Source: Candidatus Bathyarchaeota archaeon (GTDB lineage: Archaea; Thermoproteota; Bathyarchaeia; Bathyarchaeales; Bathycorpusculaceae). From it: a stretch of DNA of 64,000 nucleotides. The DNA lies in the NCBI GenBank assembly GCA_026014685.1, contig JAOZHW010000005.1, positions 310,001 to 374,000 of the forward strand, given 5' to 3'. This document shows, piece after piece, positions 47,224-55,781 of this stretch (position 1 is the stretch's first letter; each line of letters starts with the position of its first letter). A model generated the notes under the pieces. It did not search any database and was not told where the DNA came from. It saw nothing but the letters and a program-made list of their open reading frames with translations. The position numbers and the translations under genes are program-made.

Positions 47224-47444
47224 GGGGTGCTGTCACCTCCATTGGTGTCGGCATTAACAGTTAGTGTGAGGTTCCAGGAACATGGCGCTGAGGCATCAAA
47301 AACTCCGCTGAAGGGGGCGGTTTCAAAGCGTGGGCCGTTTTCCTGTCTTGAAAACCAAAAGTAGCTGTGGGTGTATTGGAAAACGGTTTTTGGTCCTGCG
47401 CGTTTGATTTTTGGTGGTGATGCTTTGGGTGGCTCTATGTTCAC
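47220..47444 (-). CDS. Hypothetical 74-residue protein
   Basis: An unrecognised protein starting at GTG with GAGG about nine bases upstream. It overlaps the following zinc-ribbon ATG as ATGA, which supports its being translated. The composition is rich in Pro, Ser, Asn and Thr. It follows the winged-helix gene on the same strand. Confidence 0.35.
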   Translation of the reverse strand: MNIEPPKASPPKIKRAGPKTVFQYTHSYFWFSRQENGPRFETAPFSGVFDASAPCSWNLTLTVNADTNGGDSTP

Positions 47445-47481
47445 TGGTTAGTCCTCACTGGAAAAATTGTTGAGTTTGCTG

Positions 47482-47803
47482 TTAAAGGGGGCGATGTGTT
47501 TCTGAAACACTGCAGACTGCAGGGTTTTGTTGTTCGAGTGTTTTTAGGACTTGGATTAGAATTATGGTTTTTGGGTTGTTTTTGTTTAGCCGAATAATGC
47601 GCACTTTTCCACGCCGCACCTTGATGGGGGTACTCGTTGATTATGATGCCTTCTTTCTCCAAAATTGCTAGGTTGCGGTTGAGTTCGTTGTAGGTGCTGC
47701 CCACTGCGCTGACTAGCTGCATGACTTGGAGTTCTCGCTTCTCGGAGAGGGTTCTTAGGGTGTTTTGGCGTACGGAGGAGGCGAGGATTTTTCTGAGATC
47801 CAA
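47482..47803 (-). pseudogene. Winged-helix regulator with an apparent frameshift (cassette A)
   Basis: The N-terminal 60 residues are a winged helix (MDLRKILASSVRQNTLRTLS, then LAILEKEGIIINEY). After EYPHQG the frame degenerates, while another frame gives VRIIRLNKNNPKTIILIQVL and KTLEQQN, the normal C-terminus of this archaeal family, ending at 47482. The switch must fall near 47604-47618, which includes a TTTT run. Uncorrected, the frame runs to 47441. The start is TTG at 47803 with RBS AGGTG. Confidence 0.6.
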
Positions 47804-47820
47804 ACGGAGGCACCTGCTGG

Positions 47821-48153
47821 ATTAATGTTTTTTATGAATTTAAACTATTTTCATGTTGAAAATGCATTATTCAGTAATGCTTATTGTAAAATACTTATTG
47901 AATCAGCAAAACTTTTCGGAGCACCCACACCACATATTGCACTCAAGCCGCATTGGCGTCAATTGTTCTATATACAAGGGAGGGGGCTTCTTTTGAGAGC
48001 AACCAAACTAAAGGTCACCTTAAGAAGTGTTAGCCCCCCAAAAAAAGGGGGGAGAGGGGGGAACACCTACAAGAGTTTGTGATGCCTGTAACTTAGAGGA
48101 TGCCTGGTTAGGTTAGAATAAAAAAGAAAGAAAGGGTTGTTGAGAAGCCCTGT
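47821..48153. other. 333-base gap without a recognised gene
   Basis: AT-rich on the left. On the right is a C6-A7-G6 tract at 48034-48052 able to form a hairpin, followed by further G runs. No coding sequence is supported. Confidence 0.4.
48034..48052. terminator. C6-A7-G6 hairpin tract
   Basis: Six C, seven A and six G form a perfect GC stem. It lies 102 bases past the ftsZ stop on the minus strand and might end that transcript; there is no T tract, so the role is uncertain. Confidence 0.25.
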
Positions 48154-49233
48154 TTAGAATTTGAATTTGATTGGGCCGAGGTGCTTCTCGTTTTTGCGCA
48201 GGAATGCACTTTCTACGCCTGTGACGACCGCCATGACTGAAACTGCGCCTTTTAGTTCTTTGTCAACTCTTGCGCCCCAGATGATCTTTACGTTGGGTGG
48301 CAAGCTGCGTTTCATGATTTCAGCTGCGCGGTTAACTTCGCTTAAGGTCAAATCTTCACCACCAGATACGTGGATCAGTAAGCCTTGAGCTTTAGTTACG
48401 TCTTCAATGTCTAAGAGGCGTCCGTTAAGTGCTTTTTCTACTGCAGTTTCAACACGTGTCTCGCCTGTGCCTTCGCCGATGCCGATGGATGCTAAACCTG
48501 AGCCAGTCATGATTGCTTTGAGGTCTGCGTAGTCGAGGTTGATGAGGCTTGCTGTGGTGATGGTTTCAGTTACTCCTTTAACGAATTTACCGACGGTGGT
48601 GTTTGCTACACCGAGGGCTTCACGGAAAGGCAAGTTACCTGCAACTTTAACTAGCCTGTTGTTGTCGATTACGACTACGGAGTCACATGAGGCTTTCAAA
48701 CGGTTTAAGCCACGTTTGGCAGAGGCCATTCTGGCGGTTTCAACTTCGAACGGAAGAGTAACTACACCTACGATCAAGGGCGCCATGGGGTTGCCTGCGA
48801 ATTTTTTGCGTAAAACATCTGCTAAGCCGACGATGGAGCCTGTACCGGTACCACCACCTAAGCCAGCGACCATGAAGATGATGTTTGACTTTGACAATTC
48901 GTAGACGACTTCGTTGGCGTTTTCGTAGAGTGCTTTCTCACCGACTTCAGCGTATCCACCGCTTCCTAGACCGCGGGTGAGTTTTTCACCGATGAGGATT
49001 CTTTTGTCTGCTTTGGTTATCATGAGGTGTGTAGCGTCAGTGTTGACTGCGATGAGTTTTCCGCCGGTGATTCCTTTTTCTTTTGCCCAGCTAATGACGT
49101 TGCATCCGGCACCACCTAAACCGACAGCGACAACTGTTGGTGCAGCCATCCTTGCGTATTTCATGATTTTTTCTTCTTGTGTTTCCCTATAGGGAGTTTC
49201 TTCGAATTGAGTTTCTTCTTGTGGTTGTTCCAT
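48154..49233 (-). CDS. ftsZ: Cell division GTPase FtsZ
   Basis: The tubulin-family GTPase has the signature GGGTGTG at 126-132 and an intact T7 catalytic loop (N231, D233 and D236 in NLDYADLKAIM), so it should polymerise and hydrolyse GTP. The N-terminal about 25 residues are Glu/Gln-rich and the C-terminus ends GPIKFKF. The 359-residue length is normal for archaeal FtsZ. It lies 6.6 kb from the Cdv genes, so both division systems are present in this segment. A palindrome lies in its promoter region. Confidence 0.96.
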   Translation of the reverse strand: MEQPQEETQFEETPYRETQEEKIMKYARMAAPTVVAVGLGGAGCNVISWAKEKGITGGKLIAVNTDATHLMITKADKRILIGEKLTRGLGSGGYAEVGEKALYENANEVVYELSKSNIIFMVAGLGGGTGTGSIVGLADVLRKKFAGNPMAPLIVGVVTLPFEVETARMASAKRGLNRLKASCDSVVVIDNNRLVKVAGNLPFREALGVANTTVGKFVKGVTETITTASLINLDYADLKAIMTGSGLASIGIGEGTGETRVETAVEKALNGRLLDIEDVTKAQGLLIHVSGGEDLTLSEVNRAAEIMKRSLPPNVKIIWGARVDKELKGAVSVMAVVTGVESAFLRKNEKHLGPIKFKF

Positions 49234-49284
49234 TTTTACTTCTTACCCCTCAATAATTGTTTAGTTATATCTTGAGAGACAATA

Positions 49285-49306
49285 TACAATATATAAATAT
49301 ATTGTA
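49285..49306. promoter_or_regulatory. Perfect palindrome over the ftsZ promoter region
   Basis: TACAATATAT and ATATATTGTA are perfect inverted arms around AA, 52-73 bases upstream of the ftsZ ATG. The A/T core can also serve as a TATA box, so a dimeric regulator bound here would block or position the basal factors. A second partial copy (ACAATAT) overlaps its left edge at 49280-49286. Confidence 0.55.
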
Positions 49307-49430
49307 TTAATGTTTACGACACATTCAATGTACAACACAAATACATCAAACAACCCAAAAAAGACAAGTTTGAGCCGAAAAACCGCAGGTTAGAACTACA
49401 ACCCCACCATTTTCCTGTTTAGCAATATAC

Positions 49431-49440
49431 CTTATATACT
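49431..49440 (+). promoter_or_regulatory. TATA box of the 49476 gene
   Basis: CTTATATACT lies 36-45 bases before the ATG at 49476. Confidence 0.5.
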
Positions 49441-49475
49441 ACTTTAGTTAAACAAAAGCCGAGGCAACCCTCTAA

Positions 49476-49898
49476 ATGAGAAAGCTTACACTGATGAAGA
49501 AATTTATGCAAAACTTTGTGGGCAAAGGCGTCCACTTAGTCATAAAGGAGAAAGAAGGAAACTTTAGAGTCCACACCATAGAAATCATGCAGAAAACCGA
49601 TGAGTCCTGCCCAGTGAAGGATATCTCTGTTGGCGACTATTTTCTGCATCTGGTGGCGGTGAATCGGCAGGGCAGTGAAGCCTCGATTGTGTGTAACTGG
49701 TCTGATGACTTGCTGAAGAGTTTGATGGCGAACTATAAAGAAGTCAAAGACGCCGAATGCTCACAGATAACCATGTTCCGCGACCCCTCAGGCGACGAAA
49801 ACAAATGGCTATTAACCTGGGGCAACCAAGACCAAACAAGCAGTCAACCAGCCAAACGGCAACCTCAGAAAAAAGACCCCATCCGCTACATCAGCTAA
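49476..49898 (+). CDS. Hypothetical protein, 140 residues
   Basis: An unrecognised protein with alternating strand/helix pattern in residues 15-110 and a disordered, Gln/Lys-rich tail. No signal peptide. It has its own TATA box and is divergent from ftsZ; a link to division is only positional. Confidence 0.6.
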   Translation: MRKLTLMKKFMQNFVGKGVHLVIKEKEGNFRVHTIEIMQKTDESCPVKDISVGDYFLHLVAVNRQGSEASIVCNWSDDLLKSLMANYKEVKDAECSQITMFRDPSGDENKWLLTWGNQDQTSSQPAKRQPQKKDPIRYIS

Positions 49899-49957
49899 AC
49901 CGCTGCTGCTCTCAAGAGACCCCCCTCCCTTAGGGGTAGGGAACTGCGCACAGGGCA

Positions 49958-50500
49958 TTATGCATTCTGGATGGTTCTTAGAATCGTCAGCACCTGTGCA
50001 TCCTGTGCTCTTTTGGTTAGGTAACTTAGATCTAGTTTGCCTTCCTGCCTCACCAAAACGCTCTTTAAATCCTGCTCATCGATAACGCCCCGGTCTGGTC
50101 TAGCCAGTTTGGTAACAATAAAGTCTTCAGGTGAAACAACCCACGCCGAAAAATCCTCGCTCAGCTGCATCCTATTGCGCCGAGTTAACGTTTCTTGGTC
50201 AAAAACGATGCCGTCGGGTCTACTCCATAATTCGAACTCCATTCCTTCTTTGTGGTCAACGATGACAGTTAACGGGTTGTTTGGAGAGCAAATTGTAGGT
50301 TCAAAGTCGGCTGCTCTGAGTAGATTTAGCAGAGCATTGTAGGCGTCTTTTGTTTTGACGGCAACGGCAAGGTCCAAATCCACGGTGGTTCGGATTCTGC
50401 CATAGAAAGGCAAAGCGTAGCCGCCTATGATCATATAGTCGATTCGGTTTTTCTCAAAGAGTGCTACTAGTCTTTGAAGACTTCTCAATATTGCTGGCAA
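49958..50500 (-). CDS. Nucleotidyltransferase-fold protein (AbiEii/MNT-like)
   Basis: The 180-residue protein has the minimal nucleotidyltransferase signature: G26-G27 in MIIGGYALPFYGR and D41, D43 in TTVDLDLAV. Such proteins act as toxins or antitoxins in several two-gene systems (AbiE type, HEPN/MNT type). The gene begins 47 bases inside the upstream winged-helix gene, typical of coupled toxin-antitoxin pairs. Confidence 0.8.
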   Translation of the reverse strand: MPAILRSLQRLVALFEKNRIDYMIIGGYALPFYGRIRTTVDLDLAVAVKTKDAYNALLNLLRAADFEPTICSPNNPLTVIVDHKEGMEFELWSRPDGIVFDQETLTRRNRMQLSEDFSAWVVSPEDFIVTKLARPDRGVIDEQDLKSVLVRQEGKLDLSYLTKRAQDAQVLTILRTIQNA

Positions 50501-50864
50501 TTGTGTTTAACTCCATGAAGACTTGAAAAGTTGAGTGCCCCCTCTCAGCAATTCTTTTGGCGTAGAGGGCGTCTTTTGTAGCGCGCTCTAAGTCTACTTT
50601 GCGGGCTTTGAGGCGTTTAAGGTTTAATTTTTTGTATGCTTCGTAGAATTCAATGCCTAGTGGAGTGACGTTTATGTGTTTTTTTGGGCGACCTCTTTTT
50701 GTGCCTTTAACTTCCGTTATTTTGATGAGGCCTTCGTCTTCCATTCGTCTTAGCAGTGATATGGTGTTGGCGTTTTTCAGTTTGAGCGTTTGGATGAGTT
50801 CTCTGATGCCACAGTCGTTTGATTGGGTGGTGTGGATAATTTTTGCGCGTTGTTCTAAAGACAT
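50454..50864 (-). CDS. Winged-helix regulator paired with the nucleotidyltransferase
   Basis: The 136-residue protein has a winged helix in residues 1-75 (LLRRMEDEGLIKITEVKGTK, then GRPKKHINVTPLG) and a basic helical C-terminal half. It is the first gene of the pair. An inverted repeat covers its ribosome-binding region, consistent with autoregulation as in AbiEi-type antitoxins, although overall AbiEi homology is not evident. Confidence 0.78.
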   Translation of the reverse strand: MSLEQRAKIIHTTQSNDCGIRELIQTLKLKNANTISLLRRMEDEGLIKITEVKGTKRGRPKKHINVTPLGIEFYEAYKKLNLKRLKARKVDLERATKDALYAKRIAERGHSTFQVFMELNTIASNIEKSSKTSSTL

Positions 50865-50867
50865 TTT

Positions 50868-50884
50868 GTTTCCCTAAAGGAAAC
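50868..50884. promoter_or_regulatory. Operator-like inverted repeat of the winged-helix/nucleotidyltransferase pair
   Basis: GTTTCC and GGAAAC are perfect arms around CTAAA, beginning four bases before the start codon at 50864. Binding or folding here would block translation or transcription start. Confidence 0.5.
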
Positions 50885-51284
50885 ATTATCGCTGCATTAT
50901 TTAGGTTTTCTGTTTTACTTGCGGCGCTCCATGTTTTTCTTTGTTGAGAACCACACGACCGCTCACCGAAGAAGCCCTCCCATACATAGAAACTAAAACC
51001 CCATCATTTCAATGCAGCCGAGCTTCAAAGCATCCGAGCACATCGCAACCACGCTTGGAGGTCTGCTCCATAAATCAGGCCCAGTCGTCAAGCGGGGGTG
51101 GGTTCATGCGTTACCGCTATATTAAATCTTCTTAAGCTCGTCTTTTAAACAGCCACCTTTTTTCTGGTTGTTTTGGGTGTGTTTTTGGGAAAGTTTAATA
51201 TGGTTTAGAGTCGAAGTTTGGTTATAATGGCAAGTTCAACCTACAGTTACCCCAAACTTGCCTAAACCCCAAGGAAGTGAGCAG
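50885..51284. other. 400-base gap with one possible promoter
   Basis: GGTTATAATGG near 51220 is a reasonable TATA box for the 51285 gene. A 64-codon open frame at 50941-51135 lacks a ribosome-binding site and family resemblance, so I do not call it. Confidence 0.4.
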
Positions 51285-51593
51285 ATGAACCTAAAACTCT
51301 ACGCAATCAAAAACCCCAAACCACACCCCGAACGCATCCAACTCGTCGTAGTCGACCTCGACCAAAACAAACGCTACCCCCTCAACTTCGTCTGCGTCCT
51401 CCCCCGCTACTTCCGCATCCTAGAAAAACGCAGCAGCAAATTCGCCAAAATGTTCGGCGAAAAAAGCCTCCACATAGCAAAAAAACTGCTCGTGGACGCA
51501 GCACACCAAGAAGCAGACCCCGAAATTCAAACCGTGATAAGCCGACGCATAAAAGACATCGACTCAAAAACGGAATGCCCAAAACAACTCTAA
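51285..51593 (+). CDS. Hypothetical protein, 102 residues
   Basis: An unrecognised basic protein starting MNLKLYAIKNPKPHPERIQL. The ATG at 51285 has GGAAGTGA eight bases upstream and is preferred over the TTG at 51258. The N-terminal half is beta-strand-like and the rest helical. No motif identified. Confidence 0.6.
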   Translation: MNLKLYAIKNPKPHPERIQLVVVDLDQNKRYPLNFVCVLPRYFRILEKRSSKFAKMFGEKSLHIAKKLLVDAAHQEADPEIQTVISRRIKDIDSKTECPKQL

Positions 51594-51630
51594 CCCACCA
51601 TTTTTTAACAAAGTTTACAAAAAAAAAAGG

Positions 51631-52848
51631 TTACCTGTAAGAGAGCAGAAGCGAAAGCAAATACTCCTTCTCCACCAAGCCAAAACCGCCCTTTTTAGCT
51701 GATTCCTCATCGAAAACAGTAACACCGTCGGGTTTCAGGGAAGGCGCGGCTATGACGAAGGGCACGGGGTCACGGGAGTGAGTGCGGAGTTTTATGGGTG
51801 TGGGGTGGTCAGGCAAAATCGCGATTGCATAAGGCTCCTTCATTGCGCTCATAATTTTGCCTATCAGGCGGCTGTCGAGGTCTTCGATGGTTTTAACTTT
51901 GAGTTTGTAGTCGCCTACGTGGCCTGCTTCGTCGGGGGCTTCCACATGCACAAAAACCAAATCGTTGGTTTCCAATGCTTTTATGGCGGCGTCGGCTTTG
52001 CCCTCATAGTTGGTGTTGTAGAGCCCTGTTGCGCCTTCTACGTTTATGATTTCCATGCCTGCGTAGGCGCCGATGCCTTTGACGAGGTCAACAGCGGATA
52101 TGACGGCGGATTTTACGCCGAATTTCTCTTTGAGTGTGGGCATGGTGGGTTTTTTGCCGCCGCCCCAAGGCCAAATCAGGTTGCCTGGGCGATGGGCGCT
52201 CATTTCGCGGGCGATGTTAACCGGGTGGTCTTTGAGGATTTCTCGGGAGCCTAAAATCATGTCGCGGAGGAGTTGGGCGGTTTTTTCTGCTTGCGGTGCC
52301 AATGCCTTTGGCAGAATCTCTGAGACTTGGACGCCTCTTGCGTCATGGGGCGGTGTGCATTTGATTAGTTCGGGTGTGGTAAAGTTTCTTAGGATTAAGA
52401 AGTGTCTGTAGTCGAGGCCTGAGTAGAATTCGATTTCGCCTGGCTTGTCATATTTTTTCTTCACTGCCGCGATTAACTCGGCGGCTTCTTCGGTGGTTAT
52501 GTGGCCTGCGGAGTAGTCGGCTATGGCGCCGTTTTCTTCGGTTATGATGTTGCAGCGATAAGCGGTGTCGTTTGGACCCAGTTTTAAGCCTCGTGCGGGT
52601 ACTTCAAGCGGGCCTCTGCCAGGGCAGAAACGAACGGGATCGTAGCTGAGTACGGAACATATGGCTACGTCTGAGCCTGGAGTGCATTGGTCGGGAACGT
52701 TTTTTATGAGTCCGCTTTGTCCTCTGGCGGCTATGGCGTCCATGTTGGGTTTGTGGGCGGCTTGGAGGGGGGTTTTGTTGCCTAATTCGGGGATGGGGTA
52801 GTCGGACATGCCGTCTCCGACGATGAGTATGTACTTCATGGATGGCAC
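51631..52848 (-). CDS. apgM: Cofactor-independent phosphoglycerate mutase, archaeal type
   Basis: The alkaline-phosphatase-superfamily enzyme interconverts 2- and 3-phosphoglycerate in glycolysis and gluconeogenesis. Metal ligand D12 is in IVGDGMSDYP and the phosphoserine nucleophile S59 is in CTPGSDVAICS. Later metal motifs are HVEAPDEAGHVGD and LPDHPTP. Its 405 residues match the archaeal family. The homoserine kinase-like branch is a less likely alternative. Confidence 0.94.
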   Translation of the reverse strand: MPSMKYILIVGDGMSDYPIPELGNKTPLQAAHKPNMDAIAARGQSGLIKNVPDQCTPGSDVAICSVLSYDPVRFCPGRGPLEVPARGLKLGPNDTAYRCNIITEENGAIADYSAGHITTEEAAELIAAVKKKYDKPGEIEFYSGLDYRHFLILRNFTTPELIKCTPPHDARGVQVSEILPKALAPQAEKTAQLLRDMILGSREILKDHPVNIAREMSAHRPGNLIWPWGGGKKPTMPTLKEKFGVKSAVISAVDLVKGIGAYAGMEIINVEGATGLYNTNYEGKADAAIKALETNDLVFVHVEAPDEAGHVGDYKLKVKTIEDLDSRLIGKIMSAMKEPYAIAILPDHPTPIKLRTHSRDPVPFVIAAPSLKPDGVTVFDEESAKKGGFGLVEKEYLLSLLLSYR

Positions 52849-53060
52849 CGTTGTTTGTGGATGGTTAATGTGGGGCGTGTATTTATCTTCTTATTGCCAG
52901 AAAATGGGGGTTGGATGTTGGGTTGGCTTGGTTTTTGGTGGGGTTGGTTTAGGGTGAATCTGGATTTGTGTGAAGTAATCTTTTAATTGGGTTTTTGGTT
53001 TGTTTCTGTATAATTGTATTAAGTAATAATATACCCTAATCTGTAGGATAGCAGGCTTCG

Positions 53061-55037
53061 ATGACACAAAGACAAGAAAACAACAACTTCAACCCAGTTA
53101 TCATAGACGCCACCACAAAAGAACCCGTAGACAAAGACTGCCTACTCGAAATCCTAAAAGCCCACCACGTCGACACCGCCCCCGTGGAAAACCCCCAAAT
53201 CCGCCTCGAAGATGTCCTGCCCACCCTGCGAAAAGCCAAAATCATCCTCCCCCAAGCATTCTACAAAGACCTAGCCGACAGATTAGGCATGCCCTTCATC
53301 GACTATCAGAAGGTAACTAAACTCTACCAAGAAGAAAAAAGAAGTAAACTCATAACCGTCATGCCTTACCCAGTTATAAGCAAATACAAAGTCATCCCCC
53401 TAGAAATCGAGGGGTGCTGCGTAGATTTAGCTGTCGACAACCCCTTAGACCGCCGCGTTCTACTCACCATCCAGTACCTTTTCCCCACCCGACAAATCAG
53501 CCTCCACGTCGTCTCAGCGAAATCCATGGAGTGGGCTATCGACAACATCTATCGGGAAATTCACAAAAAAACCGCCATGCTGGACCTCTTCAACCGTACA
53601 CCTGACCAGTCAGCTTACAAGGTTTTGATGCCTAACCAAAAAACCTTCATCATAGCCGTCATCGCCGCCGTAGCGGTTGCAGCTATAATTAACTCTATGG
53701 TTACGTTTATGGTGCTCTTTGCAGCCATAAGCATCGGCTACTTCATCGTTAACCCCATCAAAATCTACATTTCACTGCGCGGATTCAAAGGCGGCAGAGC
53801 ACCAACCAGAATCACAAAAGGGGAAATGGAGTGGACAAGAGACGAAGACCTACCAACTTACACCGTGCTCATCCCAGTTTTCCGCGAATCAGCCATGCTG
53901 GGACAGAACCTACGCAACATGTACAACATCAACTACCCCCGAGACAAACTCGACATCAAAGTTCTCATGGAAGAAAAAGACGAAGAAACCATAAACGAAG
54001 CAAAACGCCTCGGGTTGTTTGGGTGCCCAGAGAAAATGGTAGAAGGCATCCCCAAAGAGGAATACACCGAGTTCCTAAAACTCTTCGACCCCCTAATCAT
54101 CCCCAAAGCGGACATCACAACCAAGCCCCGTGCCTGCAACTACGGCTTACTGCGAGCCAGAGGGGAACTCTGCGTCATCTACGACGCCGAAGACAAACCC
54201 GACCCAGATCAACTCAAAAAAGCCGCCATAGTCTTCCTGCGGTCACCTGAAGAAGTAGTCTGTTTACAGTCAAAGTTGAACTTCTACAACGCTGACGAAA
54301 ACCTCCTAACTAAATGGTTTAGCATCGAATACGCAAACTGGTATGAATTCTACCTCCAAGGCTTGGACTGGATTGATGCACCCATACCTTTAGGTGGAAC
54401 CAGCAATCACTTCCGCAAAAAAGGCCTCGACGAGTTAGGCCGCTGGGATCCCTACAACGTCACCGAAGACGCCGACTTAGGCATCAGACTATCGCGTAAG
54501 AAACTCAAAACCGAAATGATAGACAGCTACACCTACGAGGAAGCCACCCTGACCCCTAAATGCTGGGTCGTTCAGAGGTCACGATGGTACAAAGGGCACC
54601 TTCAAACCTACCTAGTACACATGCGAAACCCCAGAAAACTATACCGAGACTTGGGCGCAGCAAAATTCTGGAAGCTACAGTTAACGTTTGGAACAAGCGT
54701 GTTTATTCCAGTAATTAACCCTGTGTTGTGGGCTGTTTTAGGCGTAAGCCTCATCGCGCCGAACGCTTTAGGGTGGCTTATACCGCCTCTGCTGGCGCCG
54801 ATTTGCCTCTTCAACCTCATAGTCGGCAACCTCTCATACCTCTCAATCTACGTCGTGGCCTGCATGAAACTCAAAAAATACCGCTACATCCCCTACGCAT
54901 TATTGATGCCAGCGTACTGGGCACTGCTGAGTGTAGCTGCTTGGAGAGGGCTTATTCAACTCATAAAGAAGCCCTTCTACTGGGACAAAACCACCCATGG
55001 CGTCTCCAAAGTCGCCAGAGACAAATGCGTCACCTAA
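53061..55037 (+). CDS. GspE-N/MshEN-like domain fused to a processive family-2 glycosyltransferase
   Basis: The 658-residue protein has residues about 45-170 resembling the N-terminal domain of type II secretion ATPases (LADRLGMPFIDYQKV, VIPLEIEGCCVDLAVDNPLD), a domain that binds c-di-GMP in some bacteria. Two TM helices (195-235) precede a GT2 domain with DAED (375-378), TED (468-470) and QRSRW (505-509), the pattern of cellulose/hyaluronan-type synthases. Further TM helices follow. It probably makes or extrudes a surface polysaccharide. No other synthesis genes adjoin it. Confidence 0.87.
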   Translation: MTQRQENNNFNPVIIDATTKEPVDKDCLLEILKAHHVDTAPVENPQIRLEDVLPTLRKAKIILPQAFYKDLADRLGMPFIDYQKVTKLYQEEKRSKLITVMPYPVISKYKVIPLEIEGCCVDLAVDNPLDRRVLLTIQYLFPTRQISLHVVSAKSMEWAIDNIYREIHKKTAMLDLFNRTPDQSAYKVLMPNQKTFIIAVIAAVAVAAIINSMVTFMVLFAAISIGYFIVNPIKIYISLRGFKGGRAPTRITKGEMEWTRDEDLPTYTVLIPVFRESAMLGQNLRNMYNINYPRDKLDIKVLMEEKDEETINEAKRLGLFGCPEKMVEGIPKEEYTEFLKLFDPLIIPKADITTKPRACNYGLLRARGELCVIYDAEDKPDPDQLKKAAIVFLRSPEEVVCLQSKLNFYNADENLLTKWFSIEYANWYEFYLQGLDWIDAPIPLGGTSNHFRKKGLDELGRWDPYNVTEDADLGIRLSRKKLKTEMIDSYTYEEATLTPKCWVVQRSRWYKGHLQTYLVHMRNPRKLYRDLGAAKFWKLQLTFGTSVFIPVINPVLWAVLGVSLIAPNALGWLIPPLLAPICLFNLIVGNLSYLSIYVVACMKLKKYRYIPYALLMPAYWALLSVAAWRGLIQLIKKPFYWDKTTHGVSKVARDKCVT

Positions 55038-55039
55038 AG

Positions 55040-55756
55040 CTAATGCTTAGGCGCTATGGTGTGCCAAACTTTTCTTTTCACAAAAATAAACGAAGTTACC
55101 CCCGTAACAAGCGTCGTAGCTACCAGCAAAATGTTAGCCGCCGTCACCCACTCAGGCTCAAAAACCATCCCAACCAAAACCGCAACGGACACATACAACG
55201 AAAAAGCCCCCGTCACCCCTTGAGCTACAACGATGAAACGTTTAGCTCGGTCTGCTTTGCCTTTAAGCCAGTTTAAACTTGCTTCAACCCGCTTAGAAAC
55301 ATCAGGCAAATCATCCAGCAACAAGGCAAGTCCACCTAAAAGGAAAAACCGTCCGACATTTACTTCAGCGCTAGTGTTGTTTACAAAAAATAGCGCATGC
55401 AACGGAACAGGCGAAAACAGCACCACATAGATGGCGGCAAACACGATTACGAGAAAACCGTAAAAGTAGTGGTGAAAAAGGAATCTACCGGTATGGAGTT
55501 TTCTGCCCAACAGTGCGCTGGGAAAGATGTTGATGGCTGCAGCTGCGATGACAAACCAGAACACGTTGCCGTCCAACAAGTAAGGCGAGAAGGGTTTCCA
55601 GTCAGGAAAGTAGAAAAAGAAACCCGCAATGATGCCCACACAACACGCTATAGTCAGCAGTGCGTTGAAGACCAGAGAGATGCTGAACGTCTTTTTACAA
55701 ATAACCCAAACGCGACCCATGCCGTTTCCCATCAAATTCGAAAAGAACAAAGCCAC
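55040..55756 (-). CDS. Six-TM membrane protein of unknown function
   Basis: The 238-residue protein has about six hydrophobic helices, an HHYFYG motif between helices 3 and 4, and a soluble loop (DLPDVSKRVEASLNWLKG). No family recognised. It is convergent with the glycosyltransferase gene, two bases apart. Confidence 0.65.
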   Translation of the reverse strand: MALFFSNLMGNGMGRVWVICKKTFSISLVFNALLTIACCVGIIAGFFFYFPDWKPFSPYLLDGNVFWFVIAAAAINIFPSALLGRKLHTGRFLFHHYFYGFLVIVFAAIYVVLFSPVPLHALFFVNNTSAEVNVGRFFLLGGLALLLDDLPDVSKRVEASLNWLKGKADRAKRFIVVAQGVTGAFSLYVSVAVLVGMVFEPEWVTAANILLVATTLVTGVTSFIFVKRKVWHTIAPKH

Positions 55757-55781
55757 GACAAATTTGAATGTTATGCATCAA

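Noticed and set aside
50941-51135. 64-codon frame in the gap before the 51285 gene
   Set aside because: No ribosome-binding site, no family resemblance and low-complexity C-terminus.
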